Source of the DNA: Luteipulveratus flavus
GTDB taxonomy: Bacteria; Actinomycetota; Actinomycetes; Actinomycetales; Dermatophilaceae
DNA: 64,000 nucleotides
Direction of reading: 5' to 3'
Assembly: GCF_029439465.1 (NCBI RefSeq)
Contig: NZ_JAROAV010000057.1
Span: 40,301-104,300 of the forward strand
The notes under the pieces: model-generated
What the model was told of the DNA's origin: nothing
The model's database searches: none
Seen by the model: only the letters and a program-made list of their open reading frames with translations
Shown here: in pieces, positions 35,873 through 45,025 of the stretch
Position numbering within the stretch: position 1 is the stretch's first letter
Layout: every line of letters begins with the position of its first letter
Translations under genes and position numbers: made by a program

Positions 35873-37126
35873 ATGACCTCCCCCGCACCAGCGCGTGGCC
35901 CGCACGCCAAGAAGCCCGAGCTCCGTGCTCTGACCGGTCTTCGAGCGGTCGCCGCCCTCGCGGTGGTGCTCTCGCACACCGGTATCCCCCGCAACGCACC
36001 CGAGCCGCTCCACCACCTCGTGGCGTGGGGATACATCGGCGTGCCGCTGTTCTTCCTGCTGTCCGGCTTCGTGCTGGCCTACAACTACCCCCAGCTGCAC
36101 TTCCACGACCGACGTCGCACGGCGCTGTTCTACATCGCCCGGGTCGCGCGGGTCATGCCGCTGTACTGGGTGATGGTCGCCTACTGCGCCGTGTACTACT
36201 TCGCGATCGGTCACGAGCAGTACCACGGCGCCCTGCTGCAGAACCTGCTCGCGGTCCAGACCTGGGGCCCCGACGTGGACGCCGCCCTGAACTACTACAA
36301 CGGTCCCGGCTGGTCCATCGGCGTCGAGCTGTTCTTCTACCTCCTCTTCCCGTTCGTGGCGCCGCTGGTGGCACGGGTCGCGCGCCGCTGGTCCGTCCGC
36401 GGTCTGGTAGCCGTGATCGCCGCGGCCACCCTCGCCCTCGTCCTCGTGTGGGCGTACTTCGTCCTGACCGGTCGCGCGGAGCTGCCCTCGAAGGACCCGG
36501 GCTCGGCCCATCGCTGGCTCTACCGCAACCCGCTGCCGCACCTGGCCGAGTTCGTCACCGGCCTGGCCCTCGCGCACCTGCTGCCACGCCTGCGCCAGTG
36601 GCCGGCCGCCGGGCATCACGTGGTCCAGACCGTCGTTGTCGCGTACGTGCTCGGCCTGGCGATGTTCCGCCCCACCACGTCGCAGGCGGTGAACTCGGGC
36701 TCCTTCGGCGCGCTCTTCCTGCTGCCGTTCGCGCTGGGCATCCTGTCGCTGGCCTCCGGCCAGGGCTGGCTCGCCCGGTGGTGCAGCACCCGGGCCATGG
36801 TGGCGCTCGGGACCGCCAGCTACGCGCTCTACATCACGCATCGCTGGCTGGTGTGGCAGCTGTCGAGCGGGAAGGTCATCCAGTCCGCTCCCGGGCTGCG
36901 CGGGTACGCCGCGCTCGCCGTCACCCTGGCCGTCCTGCTGGTGGTCGCCGAGGGTGCCCACCGCTACGTCGAGGTCCCGGCCCGCCGCGGCATCATGACG
37001 CTCACGCACCGGGTCCTGAGCCGGCGCGAGGCTCGCGCCAACGTCGCCAACGTCGCCAACGCCGAGCCGTCGGCCCCGCACGTCGAGGCGTCGGCCCCCC
37101 GTCCGGCCGCCGACGCCCGGTCCTGA
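35873..37126 (+). CDS. Acyltransferase 3 (OafA/YrhL-type) membrane protein
   Basis: 417 aa with about ten membrane spans. ALTGLRAVAALAVVLSHTG, VPLFFLLSGFVLAYNY and RVMPLYWVMVAY are the conserved N-terminal blocks of acyltransferase family 3, including the catalytic-region His and Arg; GPGWSIGVELFFYLLFPF follows. These enzymes O-acylate sugars or other envelope molecules. The C-terminal 50 residues are Ala/Pro-rich with a short ANV repeat. It converges with the ABC-F gene with 6 bp between stops. Confidence 0.88.
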   Translation: MTSPAPARGPHAKKPELRALTGLRAVAALAVVLSHTGIPRNAPEPLHHLVAWGYIGVPLFFLLSGFVLAYNYPQLHFHDRRRTALFYIARVARVMPLYWVMVAYCAVYYFAIGHEQYHGALLQNLLAVQTWGPDVDAALNYYNGPGWSIGVELFFYLLFPFVAPLVARVARRWSVRGLVAVIAAATLALVLVWAYFVLTGRAELPSKDPGSAHRWLYRNPLPHLAEFVTGLALAHLLPRLRQWPAAGHHVVQTVVVAYVLGLAMFRPTTSQAVNSGSFGALFLLPFALGILSLASGQGWLARWCSTRAMVALGTASYALYITHRWLVWQLSSGKVIQSAPGLRGYAALAVTLAVLLVVAEGAHRYVEVPARRGIMTLTHRVLSRREARANVANVANAEPSAPHVEASAPRPAADARS

Positions 37127-37132
37127 GGTCCC

Positions 37133-38965
37133 TCAGCCGGCGACCTCGGCCGCCTCGAGCCACTCGGCCTCCAGCTGCTCGCGCTCGGCGTGCAGCTCGC
37201 GCAGCTGCTCGCTGAGCCGCGCCGACTCCGCGTGGTCCTGGGCTGCCTGCACCATCCGGTCGTGCAGCCGGCTCTCCCGCTCCTCCGTCCGGGACAGCGC
37301 GCGCTCGATCCGCGCGAGATCCTTGCGCGCCTCCCGCTGCTGAGCGGGCGAGTACGCCGACTCCGCGGCACCCGTCGTGACCCCGGCCGCGGACGAGGTC
37401 GGCACCGCCGCCGAGGACCGCGTCCCCGCCGTACGCGCCTGCTGCTCGTGCCGTAGCTCCAGGTACTGCTCGACCCCGCCCGGCAGCTCGCGGATCCGGC
37501 CGTCGCCGAGTAGGGCGAGCTGGCGGTCACACATCCGCTCCAGCAGGTACCGGTCGTGGGAGACCACCAGGAGCGTCCCCGCCCAGCCGTCCAGGACGTC
37601 CTCGATCGAGGTCAGCGTCTCGATGTCCAGGTCGTTCGTGGGCTCGTCCAGCAGCAGGACGTTCGGCTCGGCCATCAGCAGGCGCAGCAGCTGCAGCCGT
37701 CGGCGCTCGCCGCCGGACAGGTCGCTCACCCGGGTCTGCTGCCGCGGCCCGCTGAACCCCAGCCGCTTGGCGAGCTGGCTCGCGCTGATCTCCTTGCCGT
37801 CCAGCACGGTGTACGAGCGCACGTCGGTGATCGCGTCGATGACCGTGCGGCCGGCGACCTGCTCCAGCTCGCGGACCTCCTGGGTGAGGTAGGCGAGCTG
37901 GACGGTGCGCCCCTCCTTGCGCTTGCCCGCATCCAGCGGGACCAGCCCGGCGATCGCCCGCAGCAGGGTCGACTTGCCGGCGCCGTTGACGCCGACGATG
38001 CCGGTCCGCTCTCCCGGCGCGAGCCGCCAGGTCTGCCGGTCCAGGATCGTCCGCTCCCCGATCAGGACGGTCGCGTCGATCAGGTCGACGACGTCCTTGC
38101 CCAGCCGGGTGGTCGCGAACCGGGTCAGCGCGACGTCGTCGCGCGGCTCCGGCTCGGACTTGATGAGCTCGTTGGCGGCCTCGATCCGGAACTTCGGCTT
38201 GCTGGTCCGCGCCGGCGCGCCGCGGCGCAACCATGCCAGCTCCTTGCGCAGCAGGTTGTCGCGGCGCTCCTGGGTCACGGCCGCGATCCGGGCCCGCTCG
38301 GCCTTGGCGAGGACGTACGCGGCGTACCCGCCCTCGTACTGCTCCACGCGGCCGTCGACGACCTCCCAGGTGTTGGTCGAGGTGGCGTCCAGGAACCACC
38401 GGTCGTGGGTGATCGCGACGAACGCGCTGTCGGGGCGGGTCCGGCGCTGGACCAGGAAGTCGGCCAGCCACTGCACACCCTCCACGTCCAGGTGGTTGGT
38501 CGGCTCGTCCAGCAGCAGCAGGTCGGGGTCGTCCACGAGCAGTCGGGCCAGCCCGACGCGGCGCCGCTCGCCGCCCGAGAGCGGGCCGATCACCGCGTCC
38601 GGCCCGCCGAGCGCGGCGAGGTCCAGACCACCGAGCAGACCGTTCATGATGTCGCGGATGCGGGGGTCCCCGGCCCACTCGTGCTCGGCGCGGTCGCCGA
38701 GGACGGCCTGCGCGACGGTGGCACCGGGAGGCAGCGCGTCCTCCTGCGTCAGGACGCCGACCGTCAGTCCGCCCACGCGGGTGACGCGTCCGGAGTCGAT
38801 CGGTTGGCTCCCCAGCAGCACCTTCAGCAGGGTCGACTTGCCGCCCCCGTTTCGCCCGACGACGCCGATGCGGTCGCCGCCGCCGATGCCGAGGGAGACC
38901 TCGTCCAGGATGTGCCGGGTGCCGAGGGTCAGAGAGACACGCTCGGCGGAGAGGAGGTTCGCCAT
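37133..38965 (-). CDS. ABC-F family ATPase (Uup-like)
   Basis: 610 aa with two ABC domains: Walker A GRNGGGKST and GVNGAGKST, signatures LSGGERRRVGLA and LSGGERRRLQLL, Walker B LLLLDEPTNHLD and LLLDEPTNDLD. There is no membrane domain. A linker, then a C-terminal coiled coil of about 80 residues (YSPAQQREARKDLARIERAL onward), resembles Uup. ABC-F proteins act on the ribosome; whether this one is a housekeeping factor or gives antibiotic protection cannot be told. Confidence 0.92.
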   Translation of the reverse strand: MANLLSAERVSLTLGTRHILDEVSLGIGGGDRIGVVGRNGGGKSTLLKVLLGSQPIDSGRVTRVGGLTVGVLTQEDALPPGATVAQAVLGDRAEHEWAGDPRIRDIMNGLLGGLDLAALGGPDAVIGPLSGGERRRVGLARLLVDDPDLLLLDEPTNHLDVEGVQWLADFLVQRRTRPDSAFVAITHDRWFLDATSTNTWEVVDGRVEQYEGGYAAYVLAKAERARIAAVTQERRDNLLRKELAWLRRGAPARTSKPKFRIEAANELIKSEPEPRDDVALTRFATTRLGKDVVDLIDATVLIGERTILDRQTWRLAPGERTGIVGVNGAGKSTLLRAIAGLVPLDAGKRKEGRTVQLAYLTQEVRELEQVAGRTVIDAITDVRSYTVLDGKEISASQLAKRLGFSGPRQQTRVSDLSGGERRRLQLLRLLMAEPNVLLLDEPTNDLDIETLTSIEDVLDGWAGTLLVVSHDRYLLERMCDRQLALLGDGRIRELPGGVEQYLELRHEQQARTAGTRSSAAVPTSSAAGVTTGAAESAYSPAQQREARKDLARIERALSRTEERESRLHDRMVQAAQDHAESARLSEQLRELHAEREQLEAEWLEAAEVAG

Positions 38966-39026
38966 AGTGGTCCGAGCCTAGGTGCGCGCGGCCGTTCTCC
39001 CCGCATCGGCGCCCTGGCGCCGGCGC

Positions 39027-39779
39027 TCAGCCCGCCGCGCGGTCGAGGTCGACCTCCAGCCCGCGAGCAGCCACCCGCACCGGGCCCGCGAAGGACGCCC
39101 GCGCCGCGTCCACGGACGCCGCCGGGTCGGTGCCCGGCCACAGGTGGGTCAGCATCAGCGACCGGGCGCCGGCTCGCTGCGCCCATGTCCCTGCCTCGGC
39201 CGCCGTCAGCAGGTTGCGGTCGGGTCGCTCCGTCTCCCCCGGGCGGTCGGTGGCGTCCAGGACGAACGGGTCGGCGCCCTCGCCGAGGTCCAGGAGCGCG
39301 TCGTCCGGGCCGGTGTCCGTGGCGTAGGCGAGGACCAGTCCCTCGGTCACCAGGCGCAGACCCACGGTCGGGACGAAGTGCGGCAGCGGCAGCGCCGTCA
39401 GGTGCAACGGACCCAGGTCGTACTCGCCCGGCAGCGGACGGTGCTCGAACACCGCGGCCAGGTCGACGTCGGGCTCGATGCCCGCCAAGCGGTCGAGCAC
39501 CCCGTCGGGGCAGTACAGCGGCAGCCGGGGCGCGCCGGGGTGGCCGTAGTGCCGCAGCCGGAACAGGCCGTGCAGGTCGATGCAGTGGTCCGGGTGCTCG
39601 TGCGTGACGAGCACCGCGTCCACGTCGCCGTCCGGGACGCGGGCCAGCAGCTGCGGCAGGGTCGCGTACCCCAGGTCGAGCACGATGCGCACCCCGTCCC
39701 ACTCCAGCAGGAACCCGCTGCTCGCCTGCCCCGCGGGCGCCCACCCGCCGGAGGCACCCAGCACGACCAGACGACGCAT
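39027..39779 (-). CDS. MBL-fold metal-dependent hydrolase
   Basis: 250 aa. [11 protein letters not shown] supplies the HxHxDH metal site, [13 protein letters not shown] the next His, [10 protein letters not shown] the bridging Asp and LMLTHLWPG the last His, as in the RNase Z/cyclic-nucleotide phosphodiesterase branch of metallo-beta-lactamase folds. Downstream of it (minus strand) is the ABC-F gene. The substrate is unknown. Confidence 0.87.
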   Translation of the reverse strand: MRRLVVLGASGGWAPAGQASSGFLLEWDGVRIVLDLGYATLPQLLARVPDGDVDAVLVTHEHPDHCIDLHGLFRLRHYGHPGAPRLPLYCPDGVLDRLAGIEPDVDLAAVFEHRPLPGEYDLGPLHLTALPLPHFVPTVGLRLVTEGLVLAYATDTGPDDALLDLGEGADPFVLDATDRPGETERPDRNLLTAAEAGTWAQRAGARSLMLTHLWPGTDPAASVDAARASFAGPVRVAARGLEVDLDRAAG

Positions 39780-39827
39780 CCGCCCACTGTCCCAGGCACC
39801 GAGCGCGTCAGCGGGACAATCGGTGTC

Positions 39828-40163
39828 ATGACGGTCGCCCGCTCGCTCCTACTGTTCGTCGCCGCCGCGCTCGCCGAGATCGGCGGGGCCTGGCTGGTCT
39901 GGCAGGGCGTGCGGGAGCACCGCGGGTGGGTGTGGATCGGCGCCGGCATCGCCGCCCTCGGCGTCTACGGGTTCGTCGCGACCCTGCAGCCGGACGCGCA
40001 CTTCGGGCGGATCCTCGCGGCGTACGGCGGTGTGTTCGTCGCCGGGTCGCTGCTGTGGGGCATGGTCGTGGACGGGTACCGACCGGACCGCTGGGACGTC
40101 GCCGGCGCCCTCGTCTGCCTGGCCGGCGTCGCGCTGATCATGTACGCCCCGCGCCCGGGCTGA
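39828..40163 (+). CDS. YnfA/UPF0060 family small membrane protein
   Basis: 111 aa, four predicted spans. [20 protein letters not shown] and [20 protein letters not shown], then [14 protein letters not shown], closely follow the YnfA family, a small-multidrug-resistance-like fold of unknown role. GACAAT at 39815-39820 is 7 nt before the ATG and no ribosome-binding site is visible (possible leaderless start). Ends at a shared hairpin terminator. Confidence 0.9.
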   Translation: MTVARSLLLFVAAALAEIGGAWLVWQGVREHRGWVWIGAGIAALGVYGFVATLQPDAHFGRILAAYGGVFVAGSLLWGMVVDGYRPDRWDVAGALVCLAGVALIMYAPRPG

Positions 40164-40181
40164 TCGACAGGAGACGACCTG

Positions 40182-40211
40182 GGGCCGGCACGCGCAGTCG
40201 CGTGCCGGCCC
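40182..40211. terminator. Bidirectional hairpin terminator
   Basis: Perfect 13-bp stem (40182-40194 with 40199-40211) and 4-nt loop, midway between the ends of two convergent genes (40163 and 40266). Confidence 0.75.
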
Positions 40212-40265
40212 GAGCCGTCCGGGTCACCGGCCCGAGGGCCGATCACCAGGATCTGAAAGGTGCGG

Positions 40266-41081
40266 TCAGAGCGTCCGCCGGCCGTCCGTGCCGTCGACAC
40301 CGTCGACGCCGTCCGTGGTCGTCCGCTCCGGACGCAGCTCGCCGTCCGTGGTCGTCCGCTCCGGACGCAGCTCGCCGTCCGCCGTGGTCGACTCGGGACG
40401 CAGCTCACCGTCCGTGGTCGTCCGCTCCGGACGCAGCTCGCCGTCCGCAGCACCCGGGACGCCCGCGGCACCATGAGTGCCCTGCTCGGTGGTGACGTGC
40501 CGACGCAGTCGCGACCGACCCGGCTCACGCTGCTCGGTGCCGGCGGGGAACGGCTCCTCCGACCGCGTGCCGGCCTCGCCGGCCGTCAGGCCGGTGGTGT
40601 CGCCACCGACCGTGCCGGCCTGCGTCCCCACGCGGTCCGTGCCGTCGTGGTCGGTCCGCAGGTCGGACGAGCGCTCGGCGGGCGTGCCCACCAGGCCGCC
40701 CTCGACGTCGCGGCCGCCGAGGTGGTCGGTCGTGCCCGACTCACCCTGCAGGCCACCCGCGCTCTGGTCGTCCAGCCCGTAGTGGCGGTACAGCTGGTCC
40801 TCGTCCTCGGGGTCCAGGTGGCTCTCCGCGTCCACCCGAGGAGCGTCCTTGACGACGTCCTTGGTGTAGGGGACGTCGAGCCGGTCGCCCGACACCTGCG
40901 CCTGGCTCAGCGGGACGAAGGACTCCTTCATCCCGAAGAGCCCGGTCTTCACGGTGAGCCAGTCCGGCCGACCGGTGGCGTCGTCCAGGTAGACCTGGCC
41001 GACCTTGCCGATGTGCTCGTTCTCGAGTCCGTACACGTCCTTGCCGATGACGTCGTTGATCTGGTTCTGGTCGATGGTCAT
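40266..41081 (-). CDS. PRC-barrel domain protein with tandem C-terminal repeats
   Basis: 271 aa. Residues 1-75 form a PRC-barrel (INDVIGKDVYGLENEHIGKV, WLTVKTGLFGMKESFVPL), followed by a second conserved stretch (VVKDAPRVDAESHLDPEDED). The rest is hydrophilic, Asp/Gly/Thr-rich and probably disordered, ending in four copies of an 11-residue unit (consensus DGELRPERTTT). AAAGGAAG precedes the ATG at 41081. Such proteins are found in actinobacterial stress or envelope regions; the function is unknown. Confidence 0.85.
   Translation of the reverse strand: MTIDQNQINDVIGKDVYGLENEHIGKVGQVYLDDATGRPDWLTVKTGLFGMKESFVPLSQAQVSGDRLDVPYTKDVVKDAPRVDAESHLDPEDEDQLYRHYGLDDQSAGGLQGESGTTDHLGGRDVEGGLVGTPAERSSDLRTDHDGTDRVGTQAGTVGGDTTGLTAGEAGTRSEEPFPAGTEQREPGRSRLRRHVTTEQGTHGAAGVPGAADGELRPERTTTDGELRPESTTADGELRPERTTTDGELRPERTTTDGVDGVDGTDGRRTL
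40311..40442. repeat. Four 33-bp tandem repeats inside the PRC-barrel gene
   Basis: Units at 40311-40343, 40344-40376, 40377-40409 and 40410-40442. Units 1, 2 and 4 are identical; unit 3 differs at several bases (giving ESTTA instead of ERTTT). They encode the 11-residue repeat at the protein's C-terminus. Unit number may vary between strains. Confidence 0.92.
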
Positions 41082-41394
41082 ACATCTTCCTTTCAACGGT
41101 GGGTCCGCGAGCGGCGTTGCGCCGCAACAGTGCTCGACGGTCTTGGCGTGCTTCCGCGCGACCTGGCGGTCGGGGGCGGAGGGACGAGGCCGGCTGCTTG
41201 ACCTCGAGTCGAAACGGTGTGGTCCCGGTGCTCGTCGTCGCTGGGGATCCAGGACGAACGGGCCTCACGCGTACGACGTGTGTGTGCTCCTCGGGGCTAC
41301 CCCGGAGCGAGAACTTCGATCACGGCCGCGGGGGCCGCCTATGGCAGCGGCCCGGCCCCCGCGCAGGGGCCGGGCCGCTCTCAGCCGGTGCAGA
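41082..41394. other. 313-bp intergenic region
   Basis: Lies between the PRC-barrel and GlsB-like genes. It contains the PRC-barrel gene's promoter region and, at 41347-41378, the terminator listed separately. A GGGTAG hexamer reads leftward near 41,303 but lacks a matching GTTT element at the right distance. No gene was recognised. Confidence 0.4.
41347..41378 (-). terminator. Hairpin terminator of the GlsB-like gene
   Basis: Perfect 13-bp GC stem (41347-41359 with 41366-41378) with a 6-nt loop, 17 bp past the stop at 41395. Confidence 0.75.
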
Positions 41395-41673
41395 TCAGAT
41401 GCGCGAGCGCGAGCCGCGGCCGATCGAACCGGTGTAGACACCGATACCGATGGCGGCCAGCGCGACGCTGATGAGCAGCGGGATCCACTTGATGCCGCCG
41501 TTGTCGTCCACACCGAGCAGCTGGTAGCTGATGAATCCACCCAGGAGCGCGGCAACGATGCCGATGAGGATGGTCGCGACCCAGCCGATGCCCTGACGTC
41601 CCGGAAGAACGAGTCGAGCGAGAACGCCGACGACCAGTCCGATCAGGATCCAGAGAATGATGTTGGTGAGCAC
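41395..41673 (-). CDS. GlsB/YeaQ/YmgE family membrane protein
   Basis: 92 aa from a GTG preceded by AAAGGAGA. Three hydrophobic segments, with GVLARLVLPGRQGIGWVATI and LGGFISYQLLG matching the transglycosylase-associated (GlsB/YeaQ/YmgE) family. Such proteins are small membrane proteins induced by stress in several bacteria. It lies within a run of envelope and stress-like genes (40.2-43.1 kb). Confidence 0.88.
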   Translation of the reverse strand: MLTNIILWILIGLVVGVLARLVLPGRQGIGWVATILIGIVAALLGGFISYQLLGVDDNGGIKWIPLLISVALAAIGIGVYTGSIGRGSRSRI

Positions 41674-41808
41674 TGATTCATCTCCTTTGTGGGCCGCTAC
41701 GGCGGCCATTTGGCGCCCGCGCCGGGGGTGGACGCGGGACATTCGGGGGGACGGTGCGGGCCGGTGGGGCCTGCCCGTCCGGGACGGGTGGTCTGTGCGG
41801 GTCGGTGC

Positions 41809-42159
41809 CTACGCGGCGGGCATCGGGAGATCCGACTCCTCGCCGGACTCCGCCTCCGCGTCACGTCGCTGTCGCAGCTCGGCGATGACCTGCTTCTCCC
41901 AGCGACGCAGGTTGCGCTGACGCTGCAGCTCGTCGGTCGGTGCGGGAAGCGGGGTGAGCCGGCGCTGGTCCTCGACGTGCTTGAGCTGAATGATCAGCTC
42001 ACGCTGGGTCATCGACCCCACCAGAGCAGTCAGCGCCGAGCTCGCCGGACGACGACCGAGGTCGTGGCGGCGGGGCCGCAGCGCGGACGCGCTGCTGGTC
42101 ACGGGGCGGGCTGCGCTGTGGAACAACGCCTGCGGAAGGTGGCTCTCGAGCAGGGGCAT
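41809..42159 (-). CDS. Small charged protein of unknown function
   Basis: 116 aa. The central part (MTQRELIIQLKHVEDQRRL, then RQRNLRRWEKQVIAELRQRR) is predicted helical and strongly charged; the N-terminus is Ala/Ser/Arg-rich. The start at 42159 is preferred over 42333 because sequence upstream of it has low-complexity, non-coding character. GAGGGAG lies 12 nt upstream. No family was recognised. It is preceded by a 14-bp palindrome. Confidence 0.6.
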   Translation of the reverse strand: MPLLESHLPQALFHSAARPVTSSASALRPRRHDLGRRPASSALTALVGSMTQRELIIQLKHVEDQRRLTPLPAPTDELQRQRNLRRWEKQVIAELRQRRDAEAESGEESDLPMPAA

Positions 42160-42214
42160 CGCCGGTCTAACTCCCTCGTCAGCGGCTTGGTGGGTCAACG
42201 ACGGAGTACAACCT

Positions 42215-42228
42215 TGCACACCTGTGCA
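42215..42228. promoter_or_regulatory. 14-bp palindrome, possible operator
   Basis: TGCACA-CC-TGTGCA, a perfect 6-bp inverted repeat 56 bp upstream of the small charged protein gene at 42159. The binding factor is unknown. Confidence 0.3.
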
Positions 42229-42469
42229 GACTTTGTCGAGCGTTCTGTAAAGGGTTTGTTCACACCTGGTTCCGGCCGGGCCGCGGGCCGCGGGAGGCGG
42301 GGTGAAGCTCCCTCCAGGCCTCCGGGTTGGCATCTACCCGAATGGACTCAGAAGTATGCACAACCGATGTCTCGCCATTCGAGACTCGCGGGAACTCGGC
42401 CTGTCAGGCGCCCACGAAGTGCGCTCGAAGGCTCAGCCCGGCGGCCCGACCATCCCCGGGAACGCGGCT

Positions 42470-42495
42470 GTTTCCGGCGTGAATGCAGGGGGTAG
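42470..42495 (+). promoter_or_regulatory. Sigma-B/F-type stress promoter candidate
   Basis: GTTT (42470-42473), a 16-bp spacer and GGGTAG (42490-42495) match the actinobacterial general-stress promoter pattern GTTT-N15/16-GGGTAT. It points to the small membrane protein gene at 42595. Confidence 0.5.
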
Positions 42496-42594
42496 GACAC
42501 GGTCGGCGGTGCGCCGCTGGGAGGGGTACGTCGTGCACGATCCGCGCCTGCACCGCCCCGGCAGCCACCCGTTCTGACCCACAGGAGGTACGTC

Positions 42595-43059
42595 ATGATC
42601 GCCGTCGCCCTGCTCCTGCTCGTTCTCGCCGCACTGCTGGTCGTGTGGTTCGCCATCGCCTCGGGCGATGCCCCGGACGTCGACCTGTCGGCGGCCAACC
42701 TGGACGTCCACGTCAGCCCGCTCGTGGTCTTCCTGCTCGGCGCACTCGCCATGGCTCTCGTCCTGGCCGCCCTGCGCTCGTTCGTCGCCGGCAGCCGGCG
42801 GGGCGTCCAACGGCGCCGGGAGCGCAAGGAGCTGCGCCAGGAGGCGCAGGACGCGCAGGCCGAGCGCGACGCGGCCATCGCCGACCGTGCGCGCGAGCAG
42901 GACCGTCTCGACCACCGCGAGCCCGTCGACGACGCACGGCCCGTCAGGGACCGGTACGACGACGCCGGAGACGCACGCCTGGTCAGCGACCGGTACGACG
43001 ACGGGCAGGCGGACGGGCAGGGTCGCTACGGCGACACGCCTCCCGACGTACGCCGGTAG
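42595..43059 (+). CDS. Small two-span membrane protein of unknown function
   Basis: 154 aa. Residues 1-24 and about 40-62 are hydrophobic spans; the rest is a charged coiled-coil-like segment (RERKELRQEAQDAQAERDAA) and a disordered Asp/Arg-rich tail with a repeated DRYDD motif. A GGAGG box precedes the ATG. The architecture resembles LapA-like proteins (short membrane hairpin plus coiled coil), but no family is certain. A stress-type promoter lies upstream. Confidence 0.65.
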   Translation: MIAVALLLLVLAALLVVWFAIASGDAPDVDLSAANLDVHVSPLVVFLLGALAMALVLAALRSFVAGSRRGVQRRRERKELRQEAQDAQAERDAAIADRAREQDRLDHREPVDDARPVRDRYDDAGDARLVSDRYDDGQADGQGRYGDTPPDVRR

Positions 43060-43074
43060 CGGCGGGAACAGCGG

Positions 43075-44010
43075 TCAGCGGACGGTGACGTCGCTCAGCA
43101 GCTGAGCGCCGGCGACCGGGCCGCGGGCGTGGACGAGGTCATCGGCAATGCCGTCGGCGGACAGCGCCACCATCAGGTCGAGTGCGCCGGCCCGGTCACG
43201 AGCCAGGAACGCGACTGTCGGCCCGGACCCGGACACCGTCGTGGCGAGTGCGCCGTGCGAGAGCCCGGCCGCCATCGTCTGCTGCAGCTGCGGGTCCAGT
43301 GAGCACGCGGCCGGCTCCAGGTCGTTCATCAGCGCCAGCGAGAGCCGGTCGACGTCGCCCGCCCGTAGCGCGGCCATCAGCTCCTCGGACGGCTGTGGCT
43401 CCGGCAGGTCCTCGCCGTCGCGCAGCCGGTCGATCTCCGCGTACACGTCGGCAGTCGAGAGCCCGCCGTGGTGCAGCGCGAACACCCAGTGGAACGTGCC
43501 CTGAGTCAGGACCGGGACGACCTGCTCGCCGCGTCCGGAGCCGATCGCCGTGCCGCCGGTGAGCAGGAAGGGGACGTCGCTGCCGAGCTCGGCGGCCGCC
43601 TCGTCCAGCTCGGCCCGGCTCAGCTCGGACTGCCACAGCGCGTCGCACGCCACCAGGGCCCCCGCCGCGTCGGCCGAGCCCCCGGCCATGCCGCCGGCGA
43701 CCGGGATCGTCTTGTCGATGGTGATGTGGACGGCCTCGTCGACCTCGGCCAGCTGTGCCACCGCCCGGGCGGCGCGCAGCGCGAGGTTCGTCTCGTCTGT
43801 CGGTACGCGATCCGCGTACGGGCCGAGGCAGGTGAGGCCCCACTCCTGCGCGGGCTCGACGGTGACGACGTCGAACAGGTCGACCGCGTGGTAGACGGTG
43901 GACAGGCCGTGGAACCCGTCGGAGCGGCGCGGACCGACCCGGAGCTCGAGGTTGACCTTGGCGGGCACGCGGACGCTCACCCCACGAGGTGGCAGGACCG
44001 GTGCGCTCAT
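43075..44010 (-). CDS. ispE: 4-(cytidine-5'-diphospho)-2-C-methylerythritol kinase
   Basis: 311 aa. VRVPAKVNLELRVGPRRSDGFH at the start, the GHMP phosphate loop VAGGMAGGSADAAGAL and the C-terminal TVSGSGPTVAFL are diagnostic. It phosphorylates CDP-methylerythritol in the MEP isoprenoid pathway, which also supplies the polyprenyl carrier used in glycan synthesis. The ATG at 44010 is preferred over one three codons upstream. It is downstream of rsmA, the usual rsmA-ispE order. Confidence 0.95.
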   Translation of the reverse strand: MSAPVLPPRGVSVRVPAKVNLELRVGPRRSDGFHGLSTVYHAVDLFDVVTVEPAQEWGLTCLGPYADRVPTDETNLALRAARAVAQLAEVDEAVHITIDKTIPVAGGMAGGSADAAGALVACDALWQSELSRAELDEAAAELGSDVPFLLTGGTAIGSGRGEQVVPVLTQGTFHWVFALHHGGLSTADVYAEIDRLRDGEDLPEPQPSEELMAALRAGDVDRLSLALMNDLEPAACSLDPQLQQTMAAGLSHGALATTVSGSGPTVAFLARDRAGALDLMVALSADGIADDLVHARGPVAGAQLLSDVTVR

Positions 44011-44081
44011 GCGGCCCACCCTAGAGCCACCCCTCGGCGGTCCCGACTCCCCTCCGGCCGGCGCTCGTCCGACACGCCGGG

Positions 44082-44933
44082 TCAGCCTCGGGCTGCGGCG
44101 ATCCGCGCGAAGTCGGAGACGCCCAGCCGCTCACCGCGGGTCCGCGGGTCGATCCCGGCGGCGTTCAGCGCCTCCTCGGCCGCCGTCGCCGACCCGGCCC
44201 ACCCGGCCAGGGCGGCCCGCAGCGTCTTGCGCCGCTGCGCGAAGGCGGCATCGATGCAGGCGAACACCTCCTGGCGTGTCGCGGTCGTCTCCGGGGGGTC
44301 GCGCCGGACCAGCGACACCAGGCCGGAGTCGACGTTCGGGGCGGGCCAGAACACGTGCCGCCCGACCCGGTCGGCCAGCCTGACGTCGGCGTACCAGGCG
44401 GCCTTGACGCTCGGCACGCCGTACACCTTCGAGCCGGGCGTCGCGGCCAGCCGCTCGGCGACCTCCAGCTGCACCATCACCAGAACGCGCTCGATCGTCG
44501 GGAACCGCTCCAGGAAGGACAGCACGACCGGGACCGACACGTTGTACGGGAGGTTCGCCACCAGCGCCGTGGGCTGCGGGTCCGGCAGGCTCGTCACCGT
44601 CATGGCGTCCGCGGTGACCAGGGCGAGCCGGTCGGCGTACGCGGGTGCGTGCCGCTGCACGGTCTGCGGGAGCTCGGCCGCCAGCGCAGGGTCGACCTCG
44701 ACGGCGGTCACGTGGGCGGCCGCCCCGAGCAGCGCCAGCGTCAGGGAACCCAGACCGGGCCCGACCTCGACCACGCTGTCCTGCGGTCCGACACCCGAGA
44801 GGCGGACGATCTTGCGGACCGTGTTGGCGTCGATGACGAAGTTCTGCCCCCACTGCTTGGTCGGTCTGATGCCGAGCCGGCCGGCGATCTCACGGATCTC
44901 GGTCGCGCCCAGCAGCCGGGGTTCGTCGGTCAT
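44082..44933 (-). CDS. rsmA: 16S rRNA (A1518/A1519-N6) dimethyltransferase
   Basis: 283 aa. [33 protein letters not shown] (SAM site), [10 protein letters not shown] (catalytic motif IV) and [14 protein letters not shown] are the KsgA/RsmA hallmarks. It methylates two adjacent adenines in helix 45 during small-subunit maturation. It lies between rpf and ispE. Confidence 0.96.
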   Translation of the reverse strand: MTDEPRLLGATEIREIAGRLGIRPTKQWGQNFVIDANTVRKIVRLSGVGPQDSVVEVGPGLGSLTLALLGAAAHVTAVEVDPALAAELPQTVQRHAPAYADRLALVTADAMTVTSLPDPQPTALVANLPYNVSVPVVLSFLERFPTIERVLVMVQLEVAERLAATPGSKVYGVPSVKAAWYADVRLADRVGRHVFWPAPNVDSGLVSLVRRDPPETTATRQEVFACIDAAFAQRRKTLRAALAGWAGSATAAEEALNAAGIDPRTRGERLGVSDFARIAAARG

Positions 44934-44968
44934 GGGTGGTCACTCTATGGGCCGGGCGGAGAGACGAA

Positions 44969-45009
44969 GGCGCCGCCGGACCCCACGAAGGGAAAGGTCC
45001 GGCGGCGCC
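44969..45009 (-). terminator. Hairpin terminator of the rpf gene
   Basis: Perfect 14-bp stem (44969-44982 with 44996-45009) and 13-nt loop, 16 bp past the rpf stop and just upstream of rsmA. Confidence 0.75.
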
Positions 45010-45025
45010 AGCTCGTGGGCTGCCC

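Larger units (their letters stand above)
42160..42594. other. 435-bp intergenic region with promoter elements
   Basis: Divergent promoter region. It holds the palindrome TGCACA-CC-TGTGCA (42215-42228) on the left side and a sigma-B-like promoter (42470-42495) on the right. The stretch 42,190-42,260 is richer in A+T than its surroundings. No gene was recognised here. Confidence 0.45.
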
